This document shows, piece after piece, positions 38,744 to 48,360 of a DNA stretch of 64,000 bases. A program made the position numbers and the translations under genes. Numbering within the stretch: position 1 is the stretch's first letter; each line of letters starts with the position of its first letter. The notes under the pieces are model-generated. The model had not been told where the DNA came from. It worked only from the letters and a program-made list of their open reading frames with translations, and did not search any database. Source of the DNA: CAIKZJ01 sp964626015 (GTDB lineage Bacteria; Bacteroidota; Ignavibacteria; Tepidaquicellales; Tepidaquicellaceae); assembly GCA_964626015.1 (NCBI GenBank), contig CAZVCC010000001.1, forward strand, positions 1-64,000, given 5' to 3'.

Positions 38744-40573
38744 TCATGTCCTTGAAAATCTTTTGTCAATTTCTTCTGTGGATAGTCTAATAACTGTTGG
38801 TCTTCCGTGAGGACAAACATACGGCAGCTCAGCAGCGAAGAGCGAATCAATAAGGTTAATCATTTCCTGCATCTGAAGTCTTTCGCCGGTTTTAACTGCA
38901 TTTCTGCAAGAAAAAGATTTCGCAAGGTTATCACGTTTTTCAAGATGGAGACTGATTTCGTACTCTTTATACTGGTCAATCAGTTCCTGAAATATTTTGT
39001 TTTCATTGCCCGGTTTCACATCAGCTGGAATTCCTTTTATTTCAACAATTTCATTCGCGGTAAATTGTAAAGCAAAACCGAGATTGTGGATTTCATCCTG
39101 AAGAGATTTTGCAAGCTGATAATCAACTTTTGTCAGCTGAACTTTTATGGGCATTAGCAGCTGCTGTGAAAAAGATGAATTTGAGTTTAGACGCATTAGG
39201 GCTTTTTCATAGAGTATCCTTTCGTGCGCGGCATGTTGGTCAATAATCATAAGTCCAGCATCGGTCTCGCACATGATGTATTTATTCTGATACTGCCAAA
39301 CATTAAACTTCTCATCAGCATCCTTCTTTCGATGTTCGAATGTACCATTATGATTAGGTTTATCCGGCTCCTCAGTATTTGAATTCAGATTCCCATTTTC
39401 AAAGTCATTAAAATCTTTGTTTGATGCTTCCAATATACTGTGAATTGACGTCGTTCCTTTAGTGGAAGGGGATGAAGAAAAGTTTTTATTATCGGGAATG
39501 TTCAGCTTATACTCTCTGTGTTCAAGCGTCTCAGTTTTGCTATCGAGTGATTGTGCATTCCCAAAACCAATATCGAAAGTGATGTTGCTTGCCCTGATTG
39601 TATCCTTCACTACCTTTCTTAAGAAACCGAAAATTGCTCCCTCATCTTCAAACTTTACTTCAAGCTTTGAAGGATGTACATTTACATCAACCTTTGTTGG
39701 GTCTATATTTATGAATAGAAAAAATGACGGGTAGTTGCCCTTTTCAATCAAATCATCGTAACCTGAATAAACAGCAAAATTCAAATTCTTACTCGTGAAA
39801 AACCTGTTATTAAGATAAAAGAACTGGTCCTGCTTTGATTTTCTTGTAAAACCGGGTTTTGATATAAATCCATTAACTTTTACAAACGCCCCTTCTCCTT
39901 CGACTTTTATCAATGATTTGCTGAATTCATCAGTATATATTTCCTTCAATCGCCCGAGTAAATTCGCTGCTTTTAAGTTAAATATGATTTCATCATTATT
40001 AAATAACTTAAACATTATCTCTGGATTTGAAACTGCTTGTCTTATAAATGTTTCATAAATATGTCTGTATTCTGTATTGTTTGATTTAAGGAAGTTTCTT
40101 CTTCCGGGAGTGTTGTAGAATAAATTTTTTACGGATATTGATGTACCTGATTCCGAGTTCACTTTTGATACCTCAACAACTTCATTACCGTCAATTCTTA
40201 CGAGTGTTCCTATATCCTCGTTTGATGTTCTCGTCTTAAGTTCAACCTGTGATATTGCAGCAATTGAAGCAAGCGCTTCACCTCTAAACCCAAGTGTTTG
40301 TACATTCTCAAGGTCTTCGTAAGTTTCTATTTTACTCGTGGAATGTCTCTGAAATGCAACCACTGCATCCTCTTCCGACATTCCGTAACCATTATCAATT
40401 ACCTGAATTAAACTTTTGCCCGCATCTTTTATTATTACTGTAATTTCCGATGCGTTAGCGTCGATAGAATTTTCGATAAGTTCTTTTACAACAGCCTCAG
40501 GCCTGCCAACGACTTCACCCGCAGCAATTTTGTTGTAGAGTGCTTGCGGGAGTATTTTTATTTTCTTGTTCAA
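38744..40573 (-). CDS. mutL: DNA mismatch repair protein MutL
   Basis: The GHKL ATPase domain shows KIAAGEVVGRPEAVVKELIENSIDA, DNGYGM and TLGFRGEALASI. The C-terminal dimerisation domain carries the endonuclease motif DQHAAHERILYE together with SCRNAVKTGERL and CPHGRPTVI, so this is a nicking MutL as in MutH-less bacteria. At 609 residues it is full length. The gene is followed by the hydroxylase-family gene and preceded by ftsY nine bases upstream. Confidence 0.96.
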   Translation of the reverse strand: MNKKIKILPQALYNKIAAGEVVGRPEAVVKELIENSIDANASEITVIIKDAGKSLIQVIDNGYGMSEEDAVVAFQRHSTSKIETYEDLENVQTLGFRGEALASIAAISQVELKTRTSNEDIGTLVRIDGNEVVEVSKVNSESGTSISVKNLFYNTPGRRNFLKSNNTEYRHIYETFIRQAVSNPEIMFKLFNNDEIIFNLKAANLLGRLKEIYTDEFSKSLIKVEGEGAFVKVNGFISKPGFTRKSKQDQFFYLNNRFFTSKNLNFAVYSGYDDLIEKGNYPSFFLFINIDPTKVDVNVHPSKLEVKFEDEGAIFGFLRKVVKDTIRASNITFDIGFGNAQSLDSKTETLEHREYKLNIPDNKNFSSSPSTKGTTSIHSILEASNKDFNDFENGNLNSNTEEPDKPNHNGTFEHRKKDADEKFNVWQYQNKYIMCETDAGLMIIDQHAAHERILYEKALMRLNSNSSFSQQLLMPIKVQLTKVDYQLAKSLQDEIHNLGFALQFTANEIVEIKGIPADVKPGNENKIFQELIDQYKEYEISLHLEKRDNLAKSFSCRNAVKTGERLQMQEMINLIDSLFAAELPYVCPHGRPTVIRLSTEEIDKRFSRT

Positions 40574-40581
40574 GATGAAAT

Positions 40582-41526
40582 TTATTTCTCAAAAATTGCT
40601 TTTACAAAATCCTCGCTGTTAAAAACCTGAAGGTCATCAATTTGCTCGCCAACTCCAACAAACCTTACAGGAATTTTCATCTCGTTATTAATTTTAATCA
40701 CTATGCCACCCTTTGCTGTACCGTCAAGCTTTGTGAGCACAATTCCCGTAACTTCGCCCAAAGCAGCAGCAAATTCTTTCACCTGGTTTAGTCCATTTTG
40801 CCCTGTTGTAGCATCAATAACTATAAATGTTTCATTTGGAATATCCGGTATAACCTTCTGCATTACACGTTTAACTTTCTTTAGCTCTTCCATCAAATGC
40901 GATTTGTTGTGAAGCCTTCCCGCAGTATCTACTATGACTACATCTACATTTCGTGAAATGGCGGCTGATATTGTATCGTAAGCAACTGAAGCAGGATCTT
41001 TGGTGGAAGGATTTTGGATTATATCAACTCCTGCTCGTCTCGCCCAGATTTCAAGCTGCTCGTTTGCGGCGGCACGGAAAGTATCAGCGGAACCAATTAG
41101 TACAGACTTACCTGCTTTCCTGAAGTTATATGCGAGTTTGCCGATTGATGTTGTTTTTCCTACTCCGTTCACTCCAACCACCATTATTACAAATGGTTTT
41201 TTTGATATTTCAAAATCAAATACTCTGAAATTTGAGGTAGAACTTGTAAATATTTTCTTTACTTCATCTCTTATAAGATTGTTGAGTTCTTCATCGTTTT
41301 CATACTTATCAGTTCTTGCTCTGACCTTAATGTTGTTTAATATTGTTTCAACTGTTTCGTATCCAACGTCAGAAGATAAAAGTATTTCCTCAAGTTCGTT
41401 TATAAATTCAGCATCAATTTTCTTCTTTGCATTTACAAGTCTGTTTATCTTTCCAAAAAGATCTTCCTTAGTTTTTGTTAATCCGGTTTTTAGTTTATTG
41501 AACCCAATCTTGTCTAAAAATGACAT
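40582..41526 (-). CDS. ftsY: Signal recognition particle receptor FtsY
   Basis: The NG domain of the SRP receptor GTPase is complete: G1 GVNGVGKTTSIGKLA, an ADTFRAAANEQLEIW block, G3 DTAGRLHNKSHLMEEL, G4 TKLDGTAKGG and the closing GVGEQIDDLQVF. It delivers ribosome-nascent chain complexes to SecYEG. At 314 residues it lacks the long acidic A domain of E. coli FtsY, as is common outside Proteobacteria. A strong Shine-Dalgarno (GGAGG) precedes the ATG. Confidence 0.96.
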   Translation of the reverse strand: MSFLDKIGFNKLKTGLTKTKEDLFGKINRLVNAKKKIDAEFINELEEILLSSDVGYETVETILNNIKVRARTDKYENDEELNNLIRDEVKKIFTSSTSNFRVFDFEISKKPFVIMVVGVNGVGKTTSIGKLAYNFRKAGKSVLIGSADTFRAAANEQLEIWARRAGVDIIQNPSTKDPASVAYDTISAAISRNVDVVIVDTAGRLHNKSHLMEELKKVKRVMQKVIPDIPNETFIVIDATTGQNGLNQVKEFAAALGEVTGIVLTKLDGTAKGGIVIKINNEMKIPVRFVGVGEQIDDLQVFNSEDFVKAIFEK

Positions 41527-41541
41527 TATCCCTCCGCTATA

Positions 41542-42687
41542 TTATAATACTTTCGTTAAGTTTTTTGCTATTATCATTCTTTGTACTTCTGATGTGCCCT
41601 CTCCGATAGTAAGAAGTTTAACGTCACGATAAAATTTTTCTACCGGGAATTCCTTAATAAATCCGTATCCACCATGTATCTGCACTGCTTCGTTGGATGC
41701 CCTGACAGCTACCTCGCTTGCATAGAGTTTCGCCATTGAAGCAGCCATGTTAATGTTCTCCCCTGCGTCTTTCATGGTTGCGGCTTTATATATTAGTAGT
41801 CTCGATGCTTCAATCTCTGTTTGCATTTCAGCAAGTTTGAACTGTGTAGCTTGAAATTCGCTTAGTGTCTTTCCGAATTGTTTTCTTTGTTTCGAATATT
41901 TAATGCTTGCGTCAAGTGCACCTTGTGCAAGTCCTAAAGAAAGTGCCGCTATAGCTATCCTGCCCCCGTCAAGGATTTTCATAACTTGTTTGAACCCTTC
42001 ATTCTCAACACCGATTAGATTCTCTTTCGGAATCTCAACGTTTTCAAAAATCAGCTCTGCGGTATCCGAAGCTCTCATCCCTAATTTATTTTCTTTCTTT
42101 CCAATTCTGAATCCTTTTGTCCCGGGTTCTAATATAAAAGCAGAAATTTTATTTTTTCCTTCGATCTTTGATGTAACAGCAGTTACTACGTATGTTCCTG
42201 CCACCGTACCTTGTGTGATGAACATTTTACTGCCGTTTAATACATATTTATCTCCTTTTTTCTCAGCATAACTCGCCATAGCAACAGCATCACTGCCTGA
42301 AATATTTTCCGTTAGTCCCCATGCTCCGTATTTCTTCCCCGTAACAAGATCGGGAAGATACTTTCTCTTCTGGGTTTCATTACCAAATGAATTAATATGG
42401 TTAGTGCAAAGTCCATTGTGTGAAGCAACTATCAGACCAACAGAAGGATCAACCCTGGAAATTTCTTCAATTATCAAAGCATATTCAAGCGTGCTTAAAT
42501 TCGATCCGCCATATTCTTCGGGAAATGTTATTCCAAGAAAACCCATCTCACCAAGCTTTTCAGCAATTTCATGTGGAAATTCCTGAGGCTCATCATATTT
42601 CATCACAACAGGTGCTATTTCCTTTTGCGCAAAATCTCTTGCTAATTTCTGTGTCTCTAACTGATTTTCTGATAGTTTAAAATCCAT
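41542..42687 (-). CDS. Acyl-CoA dehydrogenase
   Basis: The 381-residue flavoprotein shows the family signatures GAWGLTENISGSDA, the FAD-binding QTYR-like QFGKTLSEFQATQFKLAEM, and QIHGGYGFIKEFPVEKFYRD with the catalytic glutamate in GEGTSE. It oxidises acyl-CoA to enoyl-CoA, passing electrons to ETF. The short- or branched-chain type is most likely, but chain length cannot be read. It lies 15 bases upstream of ftsY on the same strand. Confidence 0.94.
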   Translation of the reverse strand: MDFKLSENQLETQKLARDFAQKEIAPVVMKYDEPQEFPHEIAEKLGEMGFLGITFPEEYGGSNLSTLEYALIIEEISRVDPSVGLIVASHNGLCTNHINSFGNETQKRKYLPDLVTGKKYGAWGLTENISGSDAVAMASYAEKKGDKYVLNGSKMFITQGTVAGTYVVTAVTSKIEGKNKISAFILEPGTKGFRIGKKENKLGMRASDTAELIFENVEIPKENLIGVENEGFKQVMKILDGGRIAIAALSLGLAQGALDASIKYSKQRKQFGKTLSEFQATQFKLAEMQTEIEASRLLIYKAATMKDAGENINMAASMAKLYASEVAVRASNEAVQIHGGYGFIKEFPVEKFYRDVKLLTIGEGTSEVQRMIIAKNLTKVL

Positions 42688-42918
42688 ATTTATATTTATT
42701 TTTAATTAACAATTAAGTTATAATATCTCTGCAATTTAAACAATTGAAACTGAATAAAATTCTAATAGTTGAAATAGTAGCTATAGTTAACATAAACTTT
42801 AGCAATATGAGGTGCATTATCTTGAACTTGATAATCATTGAAAGTTGAACTAAAAAAATTTAATTTATAACAATAATTGTTACAATTTGTCCATAATAAG
42901 CTTTCAAGGTGATTTTGT

Positions 42919-45900
42919 ATGTGCAATAGAATTATTCTATTTATAATATTCACATTTCTATTCCAGGATGTATTTTCTCAGCAATACTTCATCAAATCTT
43001 ACAATATTGGTAACGGTTTATCCACCAGGCTAGTCTACGATGTTTGTCAGGATATTTCCGGTATAATTTGGACAGCAACTCATGACGGAATAAGCTCATA
43101 CGACGGCTTTAAGTTTAAGAATTACGACAGGAAGGACGGTCTTCCTGAGCAGCAATATAAACGAATGATTTGCGATGGATATGGAAAGATCTGGTGTTTG
43201 CCTTCCTATGCTAATGACACCTTAGTTTACTACAGTAATAATTCCTTTACTATATTAACTCCTATAAGTATACCCGATAATACATTTACTTTATCTGATT
43301 TTGCTGTATTATATGATGACGGAAAACCGATAATATGTATAGGCGGTGATAGAGGTCTGTATTTGTTTAAGAACGAAGTTTGGAAAAGAATTTATGTTTC
43401 TGATAAAATTGATGAAAATAATGTAACCCGGGTTGTAGCAAAAGACGACAAATTTTACATCTCGACGAGGTCTGGGATATTTATACTTGAAGATGAAAAA
43501 ATTGACAGAAGCCTGAACGATAAATTACCCCTTTTAGGAAGTGAATTTCTTTCATTAGAATTCGAGAATAGTGGAAAACCAGATGAGAGATTATGGGTTT
43601 TGAGTTATGACTATCTTGGATATTTTGAAGGCAATAGGTTTAATGTTTACAAGAATGATTTGCAGCTTCCGAAATTTTTCTCAAACGAAACAGGATTTAT
43701 TGGATTTCATAGAAGCGGAAGAATATTTCTCGGAAATAATCATTCTAAGTATTATATAAGTAGTAACTCGGATAAATTGAATCCGTTGATGACTAAAAAT
43801 GGTTTTTCATCAAATGGTGCTATTTCGATATTTATTGACAGAGAAGATAATGTTTGGTTTGCTGATACGAGAGGTGTTGATAAAATCAATAAGTTATCAC
43901 TGGTAAATTATTTTGTAAGCAATGGACTCCTTGACAATGATGTTACAGCTATAGCTGAAATAAAAAATGGGAGATATATCTTCGGACATATAAATGGATT
44001 GTCAATTCTTGAGTCAGATAATAATTTCAAAACAATTCCTTTTGCCTACGAAAGATTAAATTCAACAAGAGTTCTTGATATTTACAGAGATAAAGACGGA
44101 TACATCTGGTTTGCTGCATCATCCTTTGGTGTCGGTAAAATTTACCCTGACTGGAGAATAAAGTGGTACAAAGGTAATGACAACGAGCATTTTAATAGTG
44201 TAAGCCAGGATAAGAATGGAAAAATATGGATAGGTACCTCATCAAAAAATAATAATATATATATTGTTGAAAATGATAAACTGGTTAAGTATAAATTCAG
44301 TGATATGATCATTAACACCAACAGAAAGCTTTTTGCTTCTGATATCGGAGGAATGTACGTTTTAGGTAGCAATGGTATTTTTTATGCTGATGATGTTGGT
44401 GTTAAGCGGATACCCGAGAAAAATGGTAAAAAAGCTAATACTTACTCATACTACAAAAACAAAACAGGTACTGAGTTTGTTGGAACTGCGGAAGGTTTAT
44501 ACTATATCCATAATGGTCTGCTTGAAAAGTACATCTCAAACGGAATTGAAATTTCTAAACCGGTATATTTCATACTTCAGGATAAAGAAGGAAATTACTG
44601 GTTTGGTTCAAATGAAGGCGTTATGAAATGGGATGGGAATCAGTACTTAGAATTAATTAACACTCAAAACGGTCTTGCAGGCAATGAAGCAAACCGTTCT
44701 GCAGGATTGCTCGACTCGAAAGGTAGGATTTGGATCGGTACCGATTTGGGATTATCCTGTTTTATGACAGAATATATTCAATCGAAAATACCTGTTCCCA
44801 AATTAAAATTATTGTATTTGGAAGATAGTAAAGGGATTAATTATAATCTTGATGATGATATTTCTGTTCCTTACACAGATAATACTCTTCAAATTAATTT
44901 CCGTGGAATATCTTTTGTCAATGAAGAATCTATGGTTTATAAATATAAACTTGATGGTTATGACAATGATTGGCAGGAGATAAATCAGTCTTTGCTGGAT
45001 AAGGTCAGGTACGTTAATGTTAGTCCGGGTAAATATCAATTCTTAGTCTCAGTTAAGAACTTTTCTGGGGAATGGAGTGAAGTAATGTCCTCAAGATTGA
45101 TTGAAATCAATTCTCCTTTTTATAAATCATGGTGGTTTTTAACACTATCACTGCTATTTCTCAGCGGAATGATAGTATCGTTGGTTACTATAAGCAATCA
45201 AAAGTATCGAAATGCGAATCTTGCAAAGGAGATTAATTTCAGAAAAAAAGTTGAACAAGAGTTGATAGACAGTAAGATTAAATATCAGGATATTATTAAA
45301 CTCCTTCCTGAAGCTGTATATGAACTCGACATGAATGGATTCGTAAGTTTTATCAACAGTTTTGGAATGAGATTGTTAGACCTAACCGATGATGATCTGA
45401 AATCCGGAGTGAAAATTACTGATATAATTAGCTCAGAAGAGCACTCCACATTGGAAGCCAACATGAGTAAAATACTAAGGAACGAAACATTATATCATAT
45501 CAATTATTCTTGTATTACTAAAAACGGGAAAAAAGTGCCAATCAGCGTAAACGCAGCACCGATAATGGAGAATGGTAAAATAATTGGTATAAGAGGAGTT
45601 GCTGTTGATATGACAGAACATTTTCACATACAGGAAGCTTTGATAAAGTATGCTGATGAGCTGAAAGCGTTGAATGCAAGTAAAGATAAGTTCTTTTCTA
45701 TTGTTGCTCATGATCTGAAAAGTCCATTTCAGGGGTTACTCGGTTTTTCGGAATTTCTTTACAATGATTTTGACATTTTGACCGAAAAAGAGAAGAAAGA
45801 ATACATAGGACACGTTAGGTCTTCAGCCAGGAACGCACACAATCTTCTTGATAATCTATTGCAGTGGTCAAGATTGCAAACCGGAAGGTTAGAAGTTGAA

Positions 45901-46356
45901 CCTCAAAAGTTGAATCTTTATTCAGTAGTTAATTCTGTCGTTGAACTTTTAATTCCAAACGCTGTAAGAAAAAGAATAACTTTACTGAATAATGTCAATA
46001 AATTTTCGTTTGTAACTGCAGATATGAATATGCTGAGTTCAATTATTCGAAATCTAATATCAAATGCAATTAAGTTCACAAAACAAGACGGAGTTGTACT
46101 GGTTGAAAGTGATTCTTCTGAAGGACTTACAAAATTAAAAATTATTGACAACGGAATCGGGATTAATGATGAAGATATTGTTAAATTGTTCAAAATTGAT
46201 CAGCAAATAACAGGGGTTGGTACGATGGATGAAAAGGGAACAGGATTAGGCCTTTTATTATGTAAGGAAATGGTCGAGTTAAACGGTGGTAGTATAAGCG
46301 TAGAAAGCGAATCCGGAAAGGGAAGTAAGTTTACTGTTACTCTGCCTGCAATTTAA
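42919..46356 (+). CDS. Propeller-type sensor histidine kinase (Reg_prop, Y_Y_Y, PAS, HisKA, HATPase)
   Basis: The 1145-residue membrane kinase has a signal peptide, a periplasmic sensor of two-component propeller repeats (GLSTRLVYDVCQDISGIIWTATHDGIS and similar blades to about residue 620), a Y_Y_Y domain (about 650-730), one membrane helix (about 734-757), a PAS domain (about 785-890), HisKA with phospho-accepting His931 in IVAHDLKSPF, and an HATPase with DNGIGI and GTGLGLLL. The sensor half is that of Bacteroides hybrid two-component systems that detect glycans, but the receiver and AraC-type output domains are absent. The partner regulator must be elsewhere; none is adjacent. Confidence 0.93.
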   Translation: MCNRIILFIIFTFLFQDVFSQQYFIKSYNIGNGLSTRLVYDVCQDISGIIWTATHDGISSYDGFKFKNYDRKDGLPEQQYKRMICDGYGKIWCLPSYANDTLVYYSNNSFTILTPISIPDNTFTLSDFAVLYDDGKPIICIGGDRGLYLFKNEVWKRIYVSDKIDENNVTRVVAKDDKFYISTRSGIFILEDEKIDRSLNDKLPLLGSEFLSLEFENSGKPDERLWVLSYDYLGYFEGNRFNVYKNDLQLPKFFSNETGFIGFHRSGRIFLGNNHSKYYISSNSDKLNPLMTKNGFSSNGAISIFIDREDNVWFADTRGVDKINKLSLVNYFVSNGLLDNDVTAIAEIKNGRYIFGHINGLSILESDNNFKTIPFAYERLNSTRVLDIYRDKDGYIWFAASSFGVGKIYPDWRIKWYKGNDNEHFNSVSQDKNGKIWIGTSSKNNNIYIVENDKLVKYKFSDMIINTNRKLFASDIGGMYVLGSNGIFYADDVGVKRIPEKNGKKANTYSYYKNKTGTEFVGTAEGLYYIHNGLLEKYISNGIEISKPVYFILQDKEGNYWFGSNEGVMKWDGNQYLELINTQNGLAGNEANRSAGLLDSKGRIWIGTDLGLSCFMTEYIQSKIPVPKLKLLYLEDSKGINYNLDDDISVPYTDNTLQINFRGISFVNEESMVYKYKLDGYDNDWQEINQSLLDKVRYVNVSPGKYQFLVSVKNFSGEWSEVMSSRLIEINSPFYKSWWFLTLSLLFLSGMIVSLVTISNQKYRNANLAKEINFRKKVEQELIDSKIKYQDIIKLLPEAVYELDMNGFVSFINSFGMRLLDLTDDDLKSGVKITDIISSEEHSTLEANMSKILRNETLYHINYSCITKNGKKVPISVNAAPIMENGKIIGIRGVAVDMTEHFHIQEALIKYADELKALNASKDKFFSIVAHDLKSPFQGLLGFSEFLYNDFDILTEKEKKEYIGHVRSSARNAHNLLDNLLQWSRLQTGRLEVEPQKLNLYSVVNSVVELLIPNAVRKRITLLNNVNKFSFVTADMNMLSSIIRNLISNAIKFTKQDGVVLVESDSSEGLTKLKIIDNGIGINDEDIVKLFKIDQQITGVGTMDEKGTGLGLLLCKEMVELNGGSISVESESGKGSKFTVTLPAI

Positions 46357-46443
46357 AAAATACGCAATATTTTTCTTATATTGTAACTAATAAAATCTAA
46401 ACACTTAAATTATTTAATCAGGTTTTTGTTAAGCCTTTATTGT

Positions 46444-46914
46444 TTAACCGTTATCCGCAATGCTTTCACTGCCGCTTAAAAGACTTTGCAAATTAATAGT
46501 AGATGCTTTTGTCTGCGTTGCGAGTGCAACATAATTTCTTGCTAAGTTGTCTTTTCCTGCTCCGAGAATCGAGCTTACAAGTCCCAATGATTCAGCAAGT
46601 TTTTCAGGTTTAATATTCTTGAATATTATCTGCCAGATATTTTCTTCGAGTGCATTTATTGCAGTCTGTACCTCATGCAAGTCGTATCCGCTCGCAAACC
46701 TTTCTTTTGCAATCTTCTCTGTATAATTTAACATCGGGATAAGTTCTTTCTTATTAGCGCATTCAATAACTTTCTTATACAGGCTTGTGAGCTTTTGTTT
46801 TGTAATCGATGAACCGACTTTTGTATAACCTTTCAGCTTAACTTCGTTAATCTGTTTGCATGAATCTTCAATTACCTTGTCTTTGTTCTTTTCAAGAAGG
46901 GAAATTATATCCAT
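46444..46914 (-). CDS. RsbRD N-terminal-domain-like protein
   Basis: The 156-residue, all-helical, cytosolic protein resembles the RsbRD-N domain: LLEKNKDKVIEDSCKQI at the start, a central FASGYDLHEVQTAINALEENIW helix and a final ALATQTKAST helix. That domain occurs in stressosome and regulatory proteins. No STAS or output domain follows. It converges on the large sensor kinase gene with an 87-base gap. A signalling role is a guess from the fold family. Confidence 0.6.
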   Translation of the reverse strand: MDIISLLEKNKDKVIEDSCKQINEVKLKGYTKVGSSITKQKLTSLYKKVIECANKKELIPMLNYTEKIAKERFASGYDLHEVQTAINALEENIWQIIFKNIKPEKLAESLGLVSSILGAGKDNLARNYVALATQTKASTINLQSLLSGSESIADNG

Positions 46915-47000
46915 AACTTTTATTTTAATTTTTTATTAAATTTATGTACAAAATTACTCATGCTTGAACGAGTGTTCAAGTCAAATTAATTTCATAAAAT

Positions 47001-47270
47001 ATGGATACAATTTTTTTGGTTTTAAGTCTTTTTCTTCCGAGGATAACACTGATTATTTATTATTTTATCCATCAGATACCTTATAATCAGGTACCTTTTA
47101 TTGGCGATGTTCTTCTTACAGTGTTTCTACCTCGAGTACTTATTTTAATATTCATCGTTGAAAATCTCGGTACTTCGAGTCCCTGGTTCTGGATACATCT
47201 GATTGCTGCAGTTATGGTATGGTCTGGTTTTGGGAAATACGGTAAGGGAAAGATGAAGAAAAAGGACTAA
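47001..47270 (+). CDS. Small integral membrane protein, unknown function
   Basis: The 89-residue protein has three hydrophobic segments (about 2-20, 30-52, 62-76) and a basic lysine-rich tail (KYGKGKMKKKD). I recognise no named family. Its 3' end overlaps the tsaD stop by four bases in convergent orientation. Confidence 0.6.
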   Translation: MDTIFLVLSLFLPRITLIIYYFIHQIPYNQVPFIGDVLLTVFLPRVLILIFIVENLGTSSPWFWIHLIAAVMVWSGFGKYGKGKMKKKD

Positions 47271-48307
47271 AAATTCTCGTAGTTCAGTCTTGGCTTTGCT
47301 TTCACGGAAAGAGAATCAGTAGTAAAATAATCTTTTTTCTTTGAGTTAATATATTTAAAATATGCTGTAATCCCTATCATTGCAGCGTTATCCGTTGAAT
47401 ATATGGATTCGGGTATGTTAATCTTTACATTTCCTTTTTCGAGTTCAGTAAACATTCTTTTTAAATATGAATTTGCTGATACCCCGCCCGAAACAGTCAC
47501 ATAATTAAGATTATATTCCTTTATTGCTTTCTTCACTTTTAAAAAAAGTGTCTCAACTGCGGTGTGTTGGAATGATGCGGCTATGTTGCTTGTAAGTTCT
47601 TGTGTCCTGTTCTTTTCATATTCAATTTCCTTAAGAAAATAAAGCACAGATGTTTTCAATCCTGAAAATGAAAAATCATATTTTCTGTTTTTAAGCTGTG
47701 CAATCGGAAACTTATGAAAATTTGCGTCTCCGTTAGTTGCATACATCTCAATAATAGGTCCACCCGGATATCCGAGTCCCATCATTTTTGCAGTTTTATC
47801 GAATGCTTCTCCCACTGCATCGTCAATCGTCGTACCGAGTATTTTGTGTTTGAAAAAATCATTTACCAATACAAGCAAGGTATGCCCTCCCGATACTATC
47901 AATGCGAGGAATGGAAATATTGGTTTTTTATTACCAAGAAATGCAGAATATAAATGTGCGTGAATATGATTTACAGGAATGAATGGTTTGTTTATAGAAG
48001 CAGCGAGTGATTTTGCATAATTAAGTCCGATCAAAATTGCACCTATGAGCCCGGGCTCAGATGTCGCGGCAATAAGATCAATATCTGTTAGTTGAAGACC
48101 TGATTTATTAAGTGCCTTCTCAGTCATCTCAGATATTTTTCTTAAATGCTCACGAGATGCAATCTCAGGTATTACACCCCCGAAAGCTTTGTGATATTCC
48201 TGTGAGAGTATTACATTTGATAGAACTTCGTTGTTATTTAAAACCGCAACCGAAGTCTCGTCGCAAGAAGATTCAAAAGCAAGAATATTCAAACTATCTG
48301 TACTCAA
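47267..48307 (-). CDS. tsaD: tRNA N6-adenosine threonylcarbamoyltransferase TsaD
   Basis: TsaD transfers threonylcarbamoyl to A37 of ANN-decoding tRNAs. The protein opens with LAFESSCDETSVAV, has the metal-binding NHIHAHLYSAF motif, an SGGHTLLVLV block and SGGVSANSYLKRMF. At 346 residues its length is normal. It is divergent from the amidotransferase-like gene, with 53 bases between the starts. Confidence 0.96.
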   Translation of the reverse strand: MSTDSLNILAFESSCDETSVAVLNNNEVLSNVILSQEYHKAFGGVIPEIASREHLRKISEMTEKALNKSGLQLTDIDLIAATSEPGLIGAILIGLNYAKSLAASINKPFIPVNHIHAHLYSAFLGNKKPIFPFLALIVSGGHTLLVLVNDFFKHKILGTTIDDAVGEAFDKTAKMMGLGYPGGPIIEMYATNGDANFHKFPIAQLKNRKYDFSFSGLKTSVLYFLKEIEYEKNRTQELTSNIAASFQHTAVETLFLKVKKAIKEYNLNYVTVSGGVSANSYLKRMFTELEKGNVKINIPESIYSTDNAAMIGITAYFKYINSKKKDYFTTDSLSVKAKPRLNYENF

Positions 48308-48360
48308 AATTTGTTATAATTAATATTGAAGATTTACATAATGTAAATTAATTTGATTAT

